Shown here in pieces: positions 46,205 to 55,288 of a stretch of DNA of 64,000 nucleotides (positions are counted from its first letter, which is position 1; each line of letters starts with the position of its first letter). The stretch is taken from NCBI RefSeq assembly GCF_007741475.1, contig NZ_CP036261.1:4651798-4715797 (forward strand), in the 5' to 3' direction. This DNA comes from Rosistilla ulvae (GTDB lineage: Bacteria; Planctomycetota; Planctomycetia; Pirellulales; Pirellulaceae). Made by a program: the position numbers and the translations under genes. Under the pieces are notes generated by a model. That model was not told where the DNA came from and ran no database searches. It was given only the letters and a program-made list of their open reading frames with translations.

Positions 46205-47410
46205 ATGAAATATGTCATCATCATTCCCGACGGATGTGCGGACGAAGCGCTCGAAGCTCTGGGGGGCAAAACCCCGCTGCAAGCAGCTCAAATTCCCCAC
46301 ATGGATGCGATCGCGGCTGCAGGTACGGTTGGCTTGAGTAACAACACGCCAGCTCATTTCCCAGCCGGTTCGGAAGTTGCCAACCTCTGCCTGCTGGGCT
46401 ACGACCCGAATCAGTACTTCACAGGCCGGGCGCCGTTGGAAGCTGCTGCGCAAGGGATCGAGCTGGGCCCCCACGACTGGGCGGTTCGCTGCAATCTGGT
46501 CACGATCGAAGACCAGACGATGGTCGATTTTACGGCGGATCACATCACGACCGCCGAAGCGACCGAGCTGCTGAAATCGCTGCAGGAGAAACTGGGGAGC
46601 GATCAGATCCAGTTTGTCCCCGGCGTCAGCTACCGCAATCTGATGCTGTTTCGCGGTTCAGCCGATTCGCCCGCACCGTTCGGGCAGGAAACACGGACCA
46701 GCGCCCCGCACGATCTGACCGATCTGCCGGTCGTCGACGATTTCCCGCGCGGTCCCGGCAGCGACTTGATCAGCGAGCTGATGGCTGCTTCGCACGAGAT
46801 CTTCGCCGATCATCCCGTCAACGTCGCCCGCCGCGCCGCCGGCAAACGGCCAGCGACCAATGTCTGGTTGTGGGGCCAGGGGCTTGCGCCCAGCTTGCCG
46901 CCGTTTCGCGAAGCTTATGGCCCGCAAGGCGTGATGATCACGGCTGTCGATCTGCTGCGTGGAATCGCCGCGATCGTCGGTTGGCCGCGAATCGAAGTCG
47001 CCGGAGCGACTGGCTATTTGGACACCGATTACGCAGCCAAGGGGCAAGCGGCGATCGAAGCGCTCAAGGAATACGATCTCGTCTGCGTTCACATCGAAGC
47101 TCCCGACGAAGCGAGCCACGAGGGGCGGCACGACGCGAAGATCGAAGCATTGCAACAGATCGATTCGCAGATCGTCGGCCCGCTGCACGCGGCGATTCAG
47201 TCGCAGGGTGAGTATCGGATTTTGGTGATGCCCGATCACCCGACCTTCTGTTCCACCAAAAAGCACACGCACGGCATGGTTCCGTTTGCGATCGCCGGTT
47301 CCGACACGAAGGCCGATCCGGCGCAAACGTTTGACGAAGTCGCTGCCGCATCGACCGGCAAAAGCTTCGACCAGGGATGGGATTTGATGAAAGAATTTAC
47401 AGCCAAGTAG
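46205..47410 (+). CDS. Cofactor-independent phosphoglycerate-mutase-like protein, probable homoserine kinase
   Basis: Alkaline-phosphatase-superfamily protein of 401 residues. KYVIIIPDGCADEALEALGGKTPLQAA, then EVANLCLLGYDP, HVEAPDEASHEG-type (HIEAPDEASHEGRHDAKIEALQQID) and MPDHPTFCSTKKHTHGMVPF supply the two metal sites. This form was named archaeal-type apgM, but a subset is proposed to be homoserine kinase in species lacking ThrB. The gene ends 49 bases before a co-directional aspartate kinase, which supports the threonine-pathway role. A TTG six bases upstream opens the frame; the ATG at 46205 is preferred. No thrB-like gene is visible in this window. Confidence 0.85.
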   Translation: MKYVIIIPDGCADEALEALGGKTPLQAAQIPHMDAIAAAGTVGLSNNTPAHFPAGSEVANLCLLGYDPNQYFTGRAPLEAAAQGIELGPHDWAVRCNLVTIEDQTMVDFTADHITTAEATELLKSLQEKLGSDQIQFVPGVSYRNLMLFRGSADSPAPFGQETRTSAPHDLTDLPVVDDFPRGPGSDLISELMAASHEIFADHPVNVARRAAGKRPATNVWLWGQGLAPSLPPFREAYGPQGVMITAVDLLRGIAAIVGWPRIEVAGATGYLDTDYAAKGQAAIEALKEYDLVCVHIEAPDEASHEGRHDAKIEALQQIDSQIVGPLHAAIQSQGEYRILVMPDHPTFCSTKKHTHGMVPFAIAGSDTKADPAQTFDEVAAASTGKSFDQGWDLMKEFTAK

Positions 47411-47459
47411 CTCTCCCCATCGCTCCACGTCAACCACACGCTCAAACCTCAACTCAGCC

Positions 47460-49250
47460 ATGTCATTGATCGTTCAGAAATTTGGCGGCACCAGCGTTGC
47501 CGATGTCGAAAAGATTCGCGCCGCCGCTCGCAAAGCGATCCGCGCCCACACCCAGGGACACCAAGTTGTCACCGTCGTCAGCGCGATGGGCAAGAACACC
47601 GACCGCCTGGTCGAACTCGCCTATGAACTGAACGAACGGCCGCCGGCTCGCGAAATGGATGTGTTGCTGTCGACCGGCGAACAGGTGACCGTAGCGTTGA
47701 TGGCGATGGCGATCGAATCGCTGGGCTACAAGGCCGTCAGTTTGACCGGGGCCCAGATGGGCATCCGCACCGACAACACCTTCACCAAAGCTCGCATCCA
47801 ATCGATCGACACCCAGCGAATCCAAGGCTATCTCGATGCGGGCAACATCGTGATCGCTGCCGGTTTCCAGGGCATCGACGATGAATTCAACATCACCACG
47901 CTCGGCCGTGGCGGCAGCGACACCACGGCGGTTGCACTGGCGGCGGTATTGGGCGCCGACACGTGTGAAATCTACACCGACGTCGACGGCGTCTACACCA
48001 CCGATCCGCGGCTGTTGCCCGAAGCTCGCCGCGTCGAAGTGGTCAGCTACGACGAGATGTTAGAGCTGGCTAGCCTAGGGGCTGGCGTGATGCACAACCG
48101 CTCGATCGAATTCGCCAAGAAATTTGGCGTTCCGATCCATGTTCGCAGCAGCTTCTCCGACACTACTGGTTCGATGATCGTCGCCGAATGCGAATCGGAA
48201 TCGTCACCGGTCTGCGGTGCGGCGATGACTAAGAACGAAGCTCGCGTGACGATCCTGGGCGTTCCCGACGTTCCCGGCACCAGCCTTGACATCTTTTCGC
48301 GGATCGCCGACCGCAAGATCGCTGTCGACATGATCGTGCAAAACATGGGAACCGAAGGCCGGGCGGATCTCTCCTTCACCGTTCCGAACAGCGAACTGGC
48401 GGTCACGCTGGAAGCCGCCCGCGACGCGATCGAAAAGATCGGAGCCCAGGGCGTCTCGTACGACGAAAACGTCAGCAAGATCTCGGTCGTCGGTTTGGGG
48501 ATGGCACAGCAAACCGGCGTCGCCCATCGGATGTTCTCCGCATTGGCTGAAGCGGGCATCAACATCTATATGATCACGACCAGCGAGATCAAGATCTCGG
48601 CACTTGTACCGCGTGATAAGGCTCAAGACGCGCTGCGCGTTGTCCACAACACGTTTAAGTTGGATAGCGTTGCCGAAGATGCTCGTAATTGGAGCCGAAT
48701 TCAGCACGACCGCAGCCAGACCGCCGATCTGCAAAGCGTCGTCGCGACGCTGCAGGACGACACCCTGGAAAAGCTGACTCTGACCGATATCGCTCTGGTT
48801 CCCGACCAAGCGCGGATCACGCTTTTGGGCGTTCCCGACCGTCCCGGAATCGCCGCCGACATCTTTGCCGACGTCGGCAAGTCGGGGATCTTTGTCGACA
48901 TGATCGTCCAGGGCTACGACGGCGAAGATGGCACGACAAGCGTCAGCTTCACCGTCCCCAAAGCCGACTATGCCAACAGCCGCGCCGTGGCCGAAGCGTT
49001 GTGCAAGAAGTTCAACTTGCGTGGCATCGAAGGGGCGGACGACATCGCCAAGCTTTCGGTCAGCGGTATCGGACTCCGCAGCCACACCAGCGTCGGTACG
49101 ATCATGTTCCGCACCCTCGCCCAGGCGGGTGTGAATATCCAGATGATCAACACGTCGGAGCTGCAGGTGAACGTCGTGATTCAAAGCGACAAAGCGGCCG
49201 AGACCGAACGTCTGCTGCGAGAGACCTTCGCCGAATCGCTGCGATCGTAA
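47460..49250 (+). CDS. lysC: Aspartate kinase with four ACT domains
   Basis: Phosphorylates aspartate, the first step to lysine, threonine and methionine; 596 residues. The kinase has KFGGTSVADVEKI at the N-terminus, STGEQVTVALMAMAI, and GRGGSDTTAVALAAVLGADTCEIYTDVDGVYTTDPR. C-terminal to ~260 there are four ACT domains arranged as two pairs (about 262-340, 348-415, 445-520 and 528-594: VTILGVPDVPGTSLDIF, ISVVGLGMAQQTGVAHRMF, ITLLGVPDRPGIAADIF, LSVSGIGLRSHTSVGTIMF). Most enzymes have two, and some cyanobacteria have four. Duplicated regulatory domains imply extra feedback sites. The second and fourth ACT keep the INI/VNIQMI.TSE effector strand. Confidence 0.95.
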   Translation: MSLIVQKFGGTSVADVEKIRAAARKAIRAHTQGHQVVTVVSAMGKNTDRLVELAYELNERPPAREMDVLLSTGEQVTVALMAMAIESLGYKAVSLTGAQMGIRTDNTFTKARIQSIDTQRIQGYLDAGNIVIAAGFQGIDDEFNITTLGRGGSDTTAVALAAVLGADTCEIYTDVDGVYTTDPRLLPEARRVEVVSYDEMLELASLGAGVMHNRSIEFAKKFGVPIHVRSSFSDTTGSMIVAECESESSPVCGAAMTKNEARVTILGVPDVPGTSLDIFSRIADRKIAVDMIVQNMGTEGRADLSFTVPNSELAVTLEAARDAIEKIGAQGVSYDENVSKISVVGLGMAQQTGVAHRMFSALAEAGINIYMITTSEIKISALVPRDKAQDALRVVHNTFKLDSVAEDARNWSRIQHDRSQTADLQSVVATLQDDTLEKLTLTDIALVPDQARITLLGVPDRPGIAADIFADVGKSGIFVDMIVQGYDGEDGTTSVSFTVPKADYANSRAVAEALCKKFNLRGIEGADDIAKLSVSGIGLRSHTSVGTIMFRTLAQAGVNIQMINTSELQVNVVIQSDKAAETERLLRETFAESLRS

Positions 49251-49267
49251 GCGTCTCCTCCCGGCCA

Positions 49268-49674
49268 ACTTAACCCGCCCATCGCAGCTGGGAGGGTCGG
49301 AAAACGAGCGTTTAGCGAATTTTCCGGGGAGGGCATTCACCAGGATCCAACCACGAAAGTTTACCTCCGACGCCCCTCCCCGAACAACGCTTCGCTCGTT
49401 CGACCCTCCCCCGCAAACTGCGTTTTGGGAGGGTGAATTCCTGATCACACCGGATGCATAACTTCACCCGCCCAGCGCAGCTGGGAGGGTCGGAGAAAGA
49501 GCGTTTAGCGAGTTTTCCGGGGAGGGCATTCAACGGGATCCAACGACGCAGGTTTACCTCCGACTGCCCCTCCCCGAACATCGCTTCGCTCGTTCGACCC
49601 TCCCCCGCAAACTGCGTTTGGGGAGGGTGAATTCTTGATCACATCAGACGCCTAATTTCACCCGCCCGGCGCTA
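49268..49674. repeat. 193-bp tandem repeat, about 2.1 copies, with internal inverted repeats
   Basis: Copies begin at about 49268, 49461 and 49655 (third is partial), each with ACTTAACCCGCCC-type start, then GGGAGGGTCGG..GAGCGTTTAGCGA, TTTTCCGGGGAGGG and, inverted, CTCCCCGAACA.CGCTTCGCTCGTTCGACCCTCCC. The two halves of each unit are imperfect inverse complements, so each copy can fold into a long hairpin. It fills the 441-base gap between lysC and the convergent esterase gene, so it could end transcription from both sides. Confidence 0.88.
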
Positions 49675-49691
49675 CAAAAGCTTCCCCGTTG

Positions 49692-51737
49692 CTACCGCAA
49701 CTGCCAGCTTTCGTCGAAGAAGTTGGCGTCGACTACTTTGCCGGGCCAGAGCGAATCGGCTGGAGTTCTCACGTCGATAACCGCCCAGTCGGGCAGCTTG
49801 GGAACTTGCCGTGCGTTGTTCAAATAGGCGAACGTGCGGTAGGTGAATCCGCTGTTGAGCACGACGTATCGGTTCGGGTTCTTCGGATTCGGATAGATCA
49901 TTACCGGAGCGTGATGTTCCGCGTCGAACTGTTGCTTGCCGACGGTGACTGTCTTGTCGTTCCAGCCGATCGGCAATTTGTCGGCGATCAATCCCAGTAC
50001 TGAATTGCTCGACGGATCACCAAACAGGATCAAGTGGCAATTGGCGATCTCTTCGTCGGTCAGATCGACGTCGCGACGGACGATCGCGTCGCCGCGGAAT
50101 TGCCGCCGCCACTCGGTGACCAGTCTTTGGAACTCTGCGCGTGTCCAAGCGTCGATCGCCGGATGGGCTGCCGGCGAGGTCGGTTCAACAAGGATGAAGC
50201 GGTCCATAAACGCATCGTCGATCGGACCCTGCAACGCGTGGCGTTTCTGCAGTCCCGTCGTGGGGCGACCGCCCAATTTCCAAGTCGATCCGTCGCGGTA
50301 GACTTCGCAAACCCAAGATCGATCCGATTCGGGCTGCGGTCCGACGATGGTCTGCGTTTGCGAAAAGCCTTCACCTGCGCCGCCCGCCCCCGTGACGGTC
50401 AGTTCCAAGTTCACCGGATGCCGCGGATCGAAGGGGCTCTCGCCCGCCGGCAGTTCGATCCGCAATCCGTTAACTCCGGCAACGCTCAATCGGACCGTGT
50501 TGCCCTGCCCTTGCAAGCCGCCACGAACCGTCGATTTTTCCCAATGCGAATCGAGCTCCGTGACGGTCAGCCAGAACGACTTGTTGTAGCGCAGCGTGTA
50601 GGTCACAAAATCGATCGTCTCGGGCAATCGATCGCGTCCGACGCGGGCGAGGCTGGCTAGTTTCCGTTCGATCAACTGCAGCGAATCGGGATGGAGCGTG
50701 TGCTTGGTCTGCGGGCCGATCAGATGCGTCAAACGCAATCCCTCCTGCTGCATCGCTTGTTCCATGATGTCAGCCGCCTGTTTCTGCTTGTCCAGTTCGC
50801 CGCTGTAGGCGACGGTTGGCAGGTTAAACAGGTTGGCGGCGTAGCCGGTGCAGTCGTACATCTGCCACAGTTTTTCCTCGTACCAGGTCGGATCGAGCGT
50901 TTCGTTTTGGAAGGTTCGCAGGAACTCAGGCGTCTCGGAGAATCCAGCCCCGGGGTTTGCGGCGAAGAACAGGTCGGGATAGTGAACGGCCAGCTGCCAA
51001 CAACCGGCTCCTCCCATCGAGAACCCGCGAACGCTGACTCGATCATTGTCGACGCGGTATTGCGTGCGAGCGTGCCGCAAGGCTTCGAGGACGTCGATCT
51101 CGCCAGCGAATTTGAAGGCGTTGCAGTAGCGGCCATAGGGATGCAGGACCAGCGTGTCGGATGGCGAAATCCGGCCGACTTGGTTCATGCGTTCATGAAT
51201 AAAGACAGCTTCGGAACTGCGTTCGCCGCGGCCGTGCATCCATAGATCCAAGCGATGCCGCGTCGCTCCGGAGAACGCATAACTTTCGGGGACGACCATT
51301 CCGTAAGGCTGGACCGTGTCGTCGATGCGAGAGCGGAAGCCGCGGACGACCAGTCCCTTCTGCGTCGTCCATGGGGCTTTGCCCGACGCCAACGCATCGG
51401 CTCGAGCGAGGCCTTCGGCCAGAACCTGCCGCGCCTTGTTGATGTCGCGTTCGGCGAACAGTTCGCGATGGGCAACGGCATCGCGGATTGCGCGAGAGAA
51501 GATCTCCACGTCGGGCAGCAACGCTTGCCCCAGCGGTTGCTTGGCATCGCGAATCTGCTGGATCTTCGCGTTCAGCTTCTCCAATCCCGCGAGCAGTTCG
51601 TCGCGATCGGCCGGTTTCAATTCGATCCCCACAGGCGGCACGGGGCGAACGGTGGTGGCAAGGTTATCCGCGGGACCGTCGGCCAGAACCAGATTGGACA
51701 ATAGGACCAGAGAGAAACTGAAAAACAAGCTTCGCAT
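49692..51737 (-). CDS. Secreted alpha/beta-hydrolase (prolyl-oligopeptidase/esterase-like)
   Basis: 681 residues from MRSLFFSFSLVLLSNLVLADG, a signal peptide. A helical ~120-residue region precedes an alpha/beta-hydrolase domain: PYGMVVPESYAF, HRLDLWMHGRGERSSE, VSVRGFSMGGAGCWQLA (GxSxG nucleophile Ser) and HTLHPDSLQLI near the catalytic His. The C-terminal part (about 430-680) is beta-rich, perhaps a carbohydrate-binding accessory domain. Such proteins in planctomycetes may remove acyl or ester groups from glycans. The frame opens at 51905, but the signal peptide supports the ATG at 51737. Confidence 0.82.
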   Translation of the reverse strand: MRSLFFSFSLVLLSNLVLADGPADNLATTVRPVPPVGIELKPADRDELLAGLEKLNAKIQQIRDAKQPLGQALLPDVEIFSRAIRDAVAHRELFAERDINKARQVLAEGLARADALASGKAPWTTQKGLVVRGFRSRIDDTVQPYGMVVPESYAFSGATRHRLDLWMHGRGERSSEAVFIHERMNQVGRISPSDTLVLHPYGRYCNAFKFAGEIDVLEALRHARTQYRVDNDRVSVRGFSMGGAGCWQLAVHYPDLFFAANPGAGFSETPEFLRTFQNETLDPTWYEEKLWQMYDCTGYAANLFNLPTVAYSGELDKQKQAADIMEQAMQQEGLRLTHLIGPQTKHTLHPDSLQLIERKLASLARVGRDRLPETIDFVTYTLRYNKSFWLTVTELDSHWEKSTVRGGLQGQGNTVRLSVAGVNGLRIELPAGESPFDPRHPVNLELTVTGAGGAGEGFSQTQTIVGPQPESDRSWVCEVYRDGSTWKLGGRPTTGLQKRHALQGPIDDAFMDRFILVEPTSPAAHPAIDAWTRAEFQRLVTEWRRQFRGDAIVRRDVDLTDEEIANCHLILFGDPSSNSVLGLIADKLPIGWNDKTVTVGKQQFDAEHHAPVMIYPNPKNPNRYVVLNSGFTYRTFAYLNNARQVPKLPDWAVIDVRTPADSLWPGKVVDANFFDESWQLR

Positions 51738-52174
51738 GGAGAGAGATTCCCGGGTGAGAAATGGGCTATCGTGAGGGTGCCCAATCATGCTCGAAACGTC
51801 TCCCGATTGCAAATTAGGACAAACAGACGTCGGTGCGACGGCCGCGAGCTTCGCACTCGACCGACCTCCCCCAACCGTCTGCCCCGCAAAAAACGATTTA
51901 CCCATTGTTTCCCAAGACTATACCTTGATGAGAGGCCAACCTTGGGCGACTATAGAGAGCTAGCGGACGCAAGCATTCCACGAAGACCACGTCTCAAGCA
52001 GCTTTTCACAGAAGCCCCCCCCATGCGTATGGGACTCAGGGTAACCCTTGAAGTGGCCACACGGCCATCTCGGGGAAAGATCCCCACCGCACCTGCTGGG
52101 GACATTGCCTTGGGTTTGCGTTCCATTGCCTCCGCTTTGAACCTCATTCCTGATTTAATCGCGAGCTTTCCCCA
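51738..52174. other. Divergent intergenic region, no gene seen
   Basis: About 437 bases between the esterase gene and the MotA/TolQ-like gene, which are divergent. Both promoters should lie here. I see no supported gene, RNA or repeat; 51840-51910 has short C-runs only. Confidence 0.45.
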
Positions 52175-53818
52175 GTGTCGTTTTTCAAAATCCCTTGCCC
52201 CAAATGCAACAAATCGCTGAAGGTTTCTATCGATCTGGCGGGAAAGAGCCGGGCCTGTCCCTACTGCCGTGCGACGGTCCGAATCCCCGACGCAGATCCT
52301 TTGGAAGCCACCGACACCGCCGGCGGATTCCCTAATCTGAATCTCGGTGAAAAACCGGCCGCCGCGAAACCTGCGCCTGCCGCCACGCCAGCCCCCGCCG
52401 TTCCGAACTTCACGGCCACGCCCGCTGTTGCGCCAGCTGCGCCGGCGGCCAAGAAGCGTCACGTCAAAGCGAAACGTCCTCAGAAAAGCTGGTTCAGCGC
52501 GGGCAACGGCGAAGCGGCCAGCAGCGACGTCAGCTTGGTGATCAGCGGATTGATCGGTGCGGTTGCGACGGTCATCTGGCTGGGGCTGATGTATCCGCTG
52601 CGGCAGTTCCAATTCGGGCAACTGTTTTGGGATCGCGGCCCGGTCCCCTTCCCGACGACTCTGTTGATGTTTTGGGCATTGGCGATCCTGTTCCTGAAAT
52701 GGTTGAACCTGAAGAAACAGAAAGACGCGATGCTGTTGGACGTCCTGCCGGTGGAAATCTCCAACGAGATCACCGTCGATTCGTTGGATCGGTTCATCGT
52801 GAACATCAACGAATTGCCCGGTGCATCGAGCGACACGTTTTTGGTCAACCGCGTGGTCCGAGGCATCGAGCACTTCCGCGTCCGCAAAAGTGCCGCCGAA
52901 ACGGTCACGATGATGGAATCGCAATCGGCGATCGATGCGAACAACGTCGCCGGCAGTTACACGATTTTGAAGGTCTTCATTTGGTCGCTGCCGATCTTGG
53001 GCTTTATCGGTACGGTCATGGGCGTTAGCGCGGCGGTTGCCAGTTTGGCGACCAGCCTCAGCGGCGGCGGTAACATGGACGCGATGAAGGCTGCGTTGCA
53101 GGACGTCTTCGGCGGTCTGGGAACCGCGTTTGATACGACGCTGTTAGCGCTGATCATGAGTATGTTGGTCAAGCTGCCCGCGTCGGCGCTGCAGAAGAGC
53201 GAAGAGGATTTGATCTCCAGCGTCGATGAATATTGCAACGAGAACCTGTTGCGACGGTTGAACGACGGTCGCGAAGGGGGTGCCGAACGGGGCGCTGGTG
53301 GAGCCAACAGCGGCGGCGACGTGGCGATCTTCCGCGCGGCGGTCGAACAAGCGCTGGGAACCCAGCACGCCGAGATGGAACGCTGGCTGAAGAAGCTCGA
53401 CGCGATCGGGACCAGCTTGACCTCGCAGGTCTCCAAAGGCTGGGACGAAGTCAACGGTCGGATCGAACAACAGCAACAACAGCACGTTGCGATGCTGCAA
53501 AAACAGACGCTCGATCAGCAAGCGGTGCTGCAGGCGCAATTGGACCAAATGGCCAACGCGGCGGAGAAGATTCAAGGCACGCTGGCGAATCTTGCCGATC
53601 AAGCGGCCAGCATGAACACCAATGTCAGTGGCACGTTTGCTCAATCGCAAAACACGATGCAGGAACACCTGGCGGGGCTCGATCGCGGGCTCTCCAGCCT
53701 CAGCGGAGTGCTGGAGAAACTGGGAGACCAACAGGTCGTGGTGCAACAAGTCGAAACTCGCCGCTCCGGTTGGTTTGGCGGCGGTTCGAAGAAGGCTTCG
53801 CGAAACGGAAGGCGATAG
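52175..53818 (+). CDS. MotA/TolQ/ExbB-like membrane protein with N-terminal zinc ribbon and long coiled tail
   Basis: 547 residues, starting with GTG. The N-terminus is a zinc-ribbon-like pair, CPKCNKSL and CPYCRAT (residues 7-34). An Ala/Pro-rich linker (about 45-95) leads to two helices (DVSLVISGLIGAVATVIWLGLMY, TTLLMFWALAILFLKW). The MotA/TolQ core follows: FIWSLPILGFIGTVMGVSAAVASLA and GLGTAFDTTLLALIMSMLVKLP, near 265-345. The rest is a ~200-residue coiled coil (HAEMERWLKKLDAIG, EQQQQQHVAMLQKQTLDQQAVLQAQLDQM). It resembles ion-channel stators that power another process. It is followed 9 bases later by the ExbD-like gene; the two probably form one complex. Confidence 0.85.
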   Translation: MSFFKIPCPKCNKSLKVSIDLAGKSRACPYCRATVRIPDADPLEATDTAGGFPNLNLGEKPAAAKPAPAATPAPAVPNFTATPAVAPAAPAAKKRHVKAKRPQKSWFSAGNGEAASSDVSLVISGLIGAVATVIWLGLMYPLRQFQFGQLFWDRGPVPFPTTLLMFWALAILFLKWLNLKKQKDAMLLDVLPVEISNEITVDSLDRFIVNINELPGASSDTFLVNRVVRGIEHFRVRKSAAETVTMMESQSAIDANNVAGSYTILKVFIWSLPILGFIGTVMGVSAAVASLATSLSGGGNMDAMKAALQDVFGGLGTAFDTTLLALIMSMLVKLPASALQKSEEDLISSVDEYCNENLLRRLNDGREGGAERGAGGANSGGDVAIFRAAVEQALGTQHAEMERWLKKLDAIGTSLTSQVSKGWDEVNGRIEQQQQQHVAMLQKQTLDQQAVLQAQLDQMANAAEKIQGTLANLADQAASMNTNVSGTFAQSQNTMQEHLAGLDRGLSSLSGVLEKLGDQQVVVQQVETRRSGWFGGGSKKASRNGRR

Positions 53819-53827
53819 GAATCGATC

Positions 53828-54652
53828 ATGGCTAGACGTCCTCGAACCAACGACGACGATATCTCACTGTTTCCATTTTTGAGTATCGTTGCCTGTGTGA
53901 TCGGCGTGTTGACGATGATGATCGCCACGCTGGCCCTTGCGCAAACCGATTCTCCCGATATCGCGCAGATCGAAGAATACGAATCGGTTCAGAAGAAGCA
54001 GAAAGAGGCGGATGAATCGATCCAGCAGTTGCAACAACGGATCTCGGTCTCCAATTCCGCAGCGCTCCACCTGAAAGAAACTCAGCAGGAACGCAAGCTG
54101 ACGCAGGCGGAGCTGGAAGAACTGCTCAAAGAGACCGAAGAGCTGGAGAAGCAGCTGGAAGAGCAGAAGAAGATGGAAGTCGTGATCCCGCAGGTGAACC
54201 CCAAGGATCGCGAAACGATCGGCGACATGCAGACCGAACTTTCGGCGGTCCAGGAAGAACTGGCCCAGCTGGAAGCTCAACTGAAGAAGCGCGAAGACGT
54301 TCCGACCGAAGGGAACGTGACCGTTTTGCCACAGGGCAGCGGGCTCTCCTTCACGCCTCACTTCGTCGAATGCGCCGAGGGGGCGTTGGTGATGCACAAC
54401 CTGTCGCCACCCAAACGAATCCGGACCGCCGAGGCGGCTGGCGACAAAGACTTCAAAGCGTTGATGAACAAGGTCCTCAATGGCAAGGATGACTCGATCG
54501 TCTTCCTGGTTCGCAGCGATGGGTTGAGCACGTATCGATCGTTGAAGGGGCTTTGCGATTCAAACGACCTGCGCAACGGCAAGATCCCTGTCGTCGGCAA
54601 GGGACGGATCGATCTGAGCGTGTTTACGGAAAAACAATCCAAGGCGAAATAG
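53828..54652 (+). CDS. ExbD/MotB-like single-pass protein with long coiled coil
   Basis: 274 residues. One N-terminal helix (DDISLFPFLSIVACVIGVLTMMIATLAL, about 11-38) resembles the ExbD/TolR anchor. By eye it aligns with PFID in ExbD as PFLS, so the conserved ion-carrying Asp is Ser here. A coiled coil follows (about 50-165: QKKQKEADESIQQLQQR, QAELEELLKETEELEKQLEEQKK, ELSAVQEELAQLEAQLKKRED). The last ~100 residues form a compact domain (FTPHFVECAEGALVMH, DDSIVFLVRSDGLSTYRSLKGLC). It lacks an OmpA-type peptidoglycan-binding domain. Encoded 9 bases after the MotA/TolQ-like gene; probably its partner in the membrane. Confidence 0.85.
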   Translation: MARRPRTNDDDISLFPFLSIVACVIGVLTMMIATLALAQTDSPDIAQIEEYESVQKKQKEADESIQQLQQRISVSNSAALHLKETQQERKLTQAELEELLKETEELEKQLEEQKKMEVVIPQVNPKDRETIGDMQTELSAVQEELAQLEAQLKKREDVPTEGNVTVLPQGSGLSFTPHFVECAEGALVMHNLSPPKRIRTAEAAGDKDFKALMNKVLNGKDDSIVFLVRSDGLSTYRSLKGLCDSNDLRNGKIPVVGKGRIDLSVFTEKQSKAK

Positions 54653-54657
54653 ACACG

Positions 54658-55272
54658 ATGTTTGAATTAGTACTAGGGACGGGGAATCGTAAAAAGGCGA
54701 TCGAGATCCAAGCCGTGATGCCAGCCGATCGAGTCCGCTTGACCACGTTGGCCGATTGGTCCACGGCGATCGAAGTCGTCGAGGATGGAGACTCGTTCGC
54801 CGAGAACGCCCGGCTGAAGTCGACTCAGCAAGCCAAGCATCTGGGGCAGTGGGTGCTCGGCGAAGACAGCGGTCTGTCGGTCGACGCACTGGACGGGGCG
54901 CCGGGGATCTACAGCGCTCGCTTCTCGGGTGCCGATGCAACCGACGAAAAGAACAACGACCTGTTGTTGGAGCGTTTGGAGGGGGTGCCGCTGGAGCGCC
55001 GCACCGCCTATTACAACTGCTACCTCAGTCTTTCGGATCCCGACGGGAACGAACGACTGACCGCCAACGGGAAGTGTTGCGGCCGGATCATCCAACAGCG
55101 TCACGGGACGCACGGATTCGGATACGACCCGATGTTCGAGATCCCCGAGTATCACTTGACGTTCGGGCAACTTGGCCCCAGCGTAAAGAAGGCGCTCAGC
55201 CACCGAGCGCGGGCGCTGCGGGAATTCATTCCGCAACTTCGCCGGCTGTTAGATCAACTGGCCGGTCAGTAA
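54658..55272 (+). CDS. rdgB: RdgB/HAM1 non-canonical purine NTP pyrophosphatase
   Basis: Hydrolyses dITP, ITP and XTP to prevent their use in nucleic acids; 204 residues from MFELVLGTGNRKK. TGNRKKAIEIQAV, LGEDSGLSVDALDGAPGIYSARFSG, and THGFGYDPMFEI followed by SHRARAL are the family motifs, with the Asp of EDSG metal-binding. The frame is open further upstream inside the ExbD-like gene, but the ATG at 54658, 5 bases after that gene's stop, is the real start. It seems to be cotranscribed with the two membrane genes without an obvious functional link. Confidence 0.93.
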   Translation: MFELVLGTGNRKKAIEIQAVMPADRVRLTTLADWSTAIEVVEDGDSFAENARLKSTQQAKHLGQWVLGEDSGLSVDALDGAPGIYSARFSGADATDEKNNDLLLERLEGVPLERRTAYYNCYLSLSDPDGNERLTANGKCCGRIIQQRHGTHGFGYDPMFEIPEYHLTFGQLGPSVKKALSHRARALREFIPQLRRLLDQLAGQ

Positions 55273-55288
55273 ACCGCGCCCACGTGGA

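Noticed and set aside
52175-54652. Zorya-type defence system (ZorAB)
   Set aside because: The MotA-like long tail resembles ZorA in general, but no ZorC, ZorD or ZorE-like gene is adjacent; rdgB follows instead.
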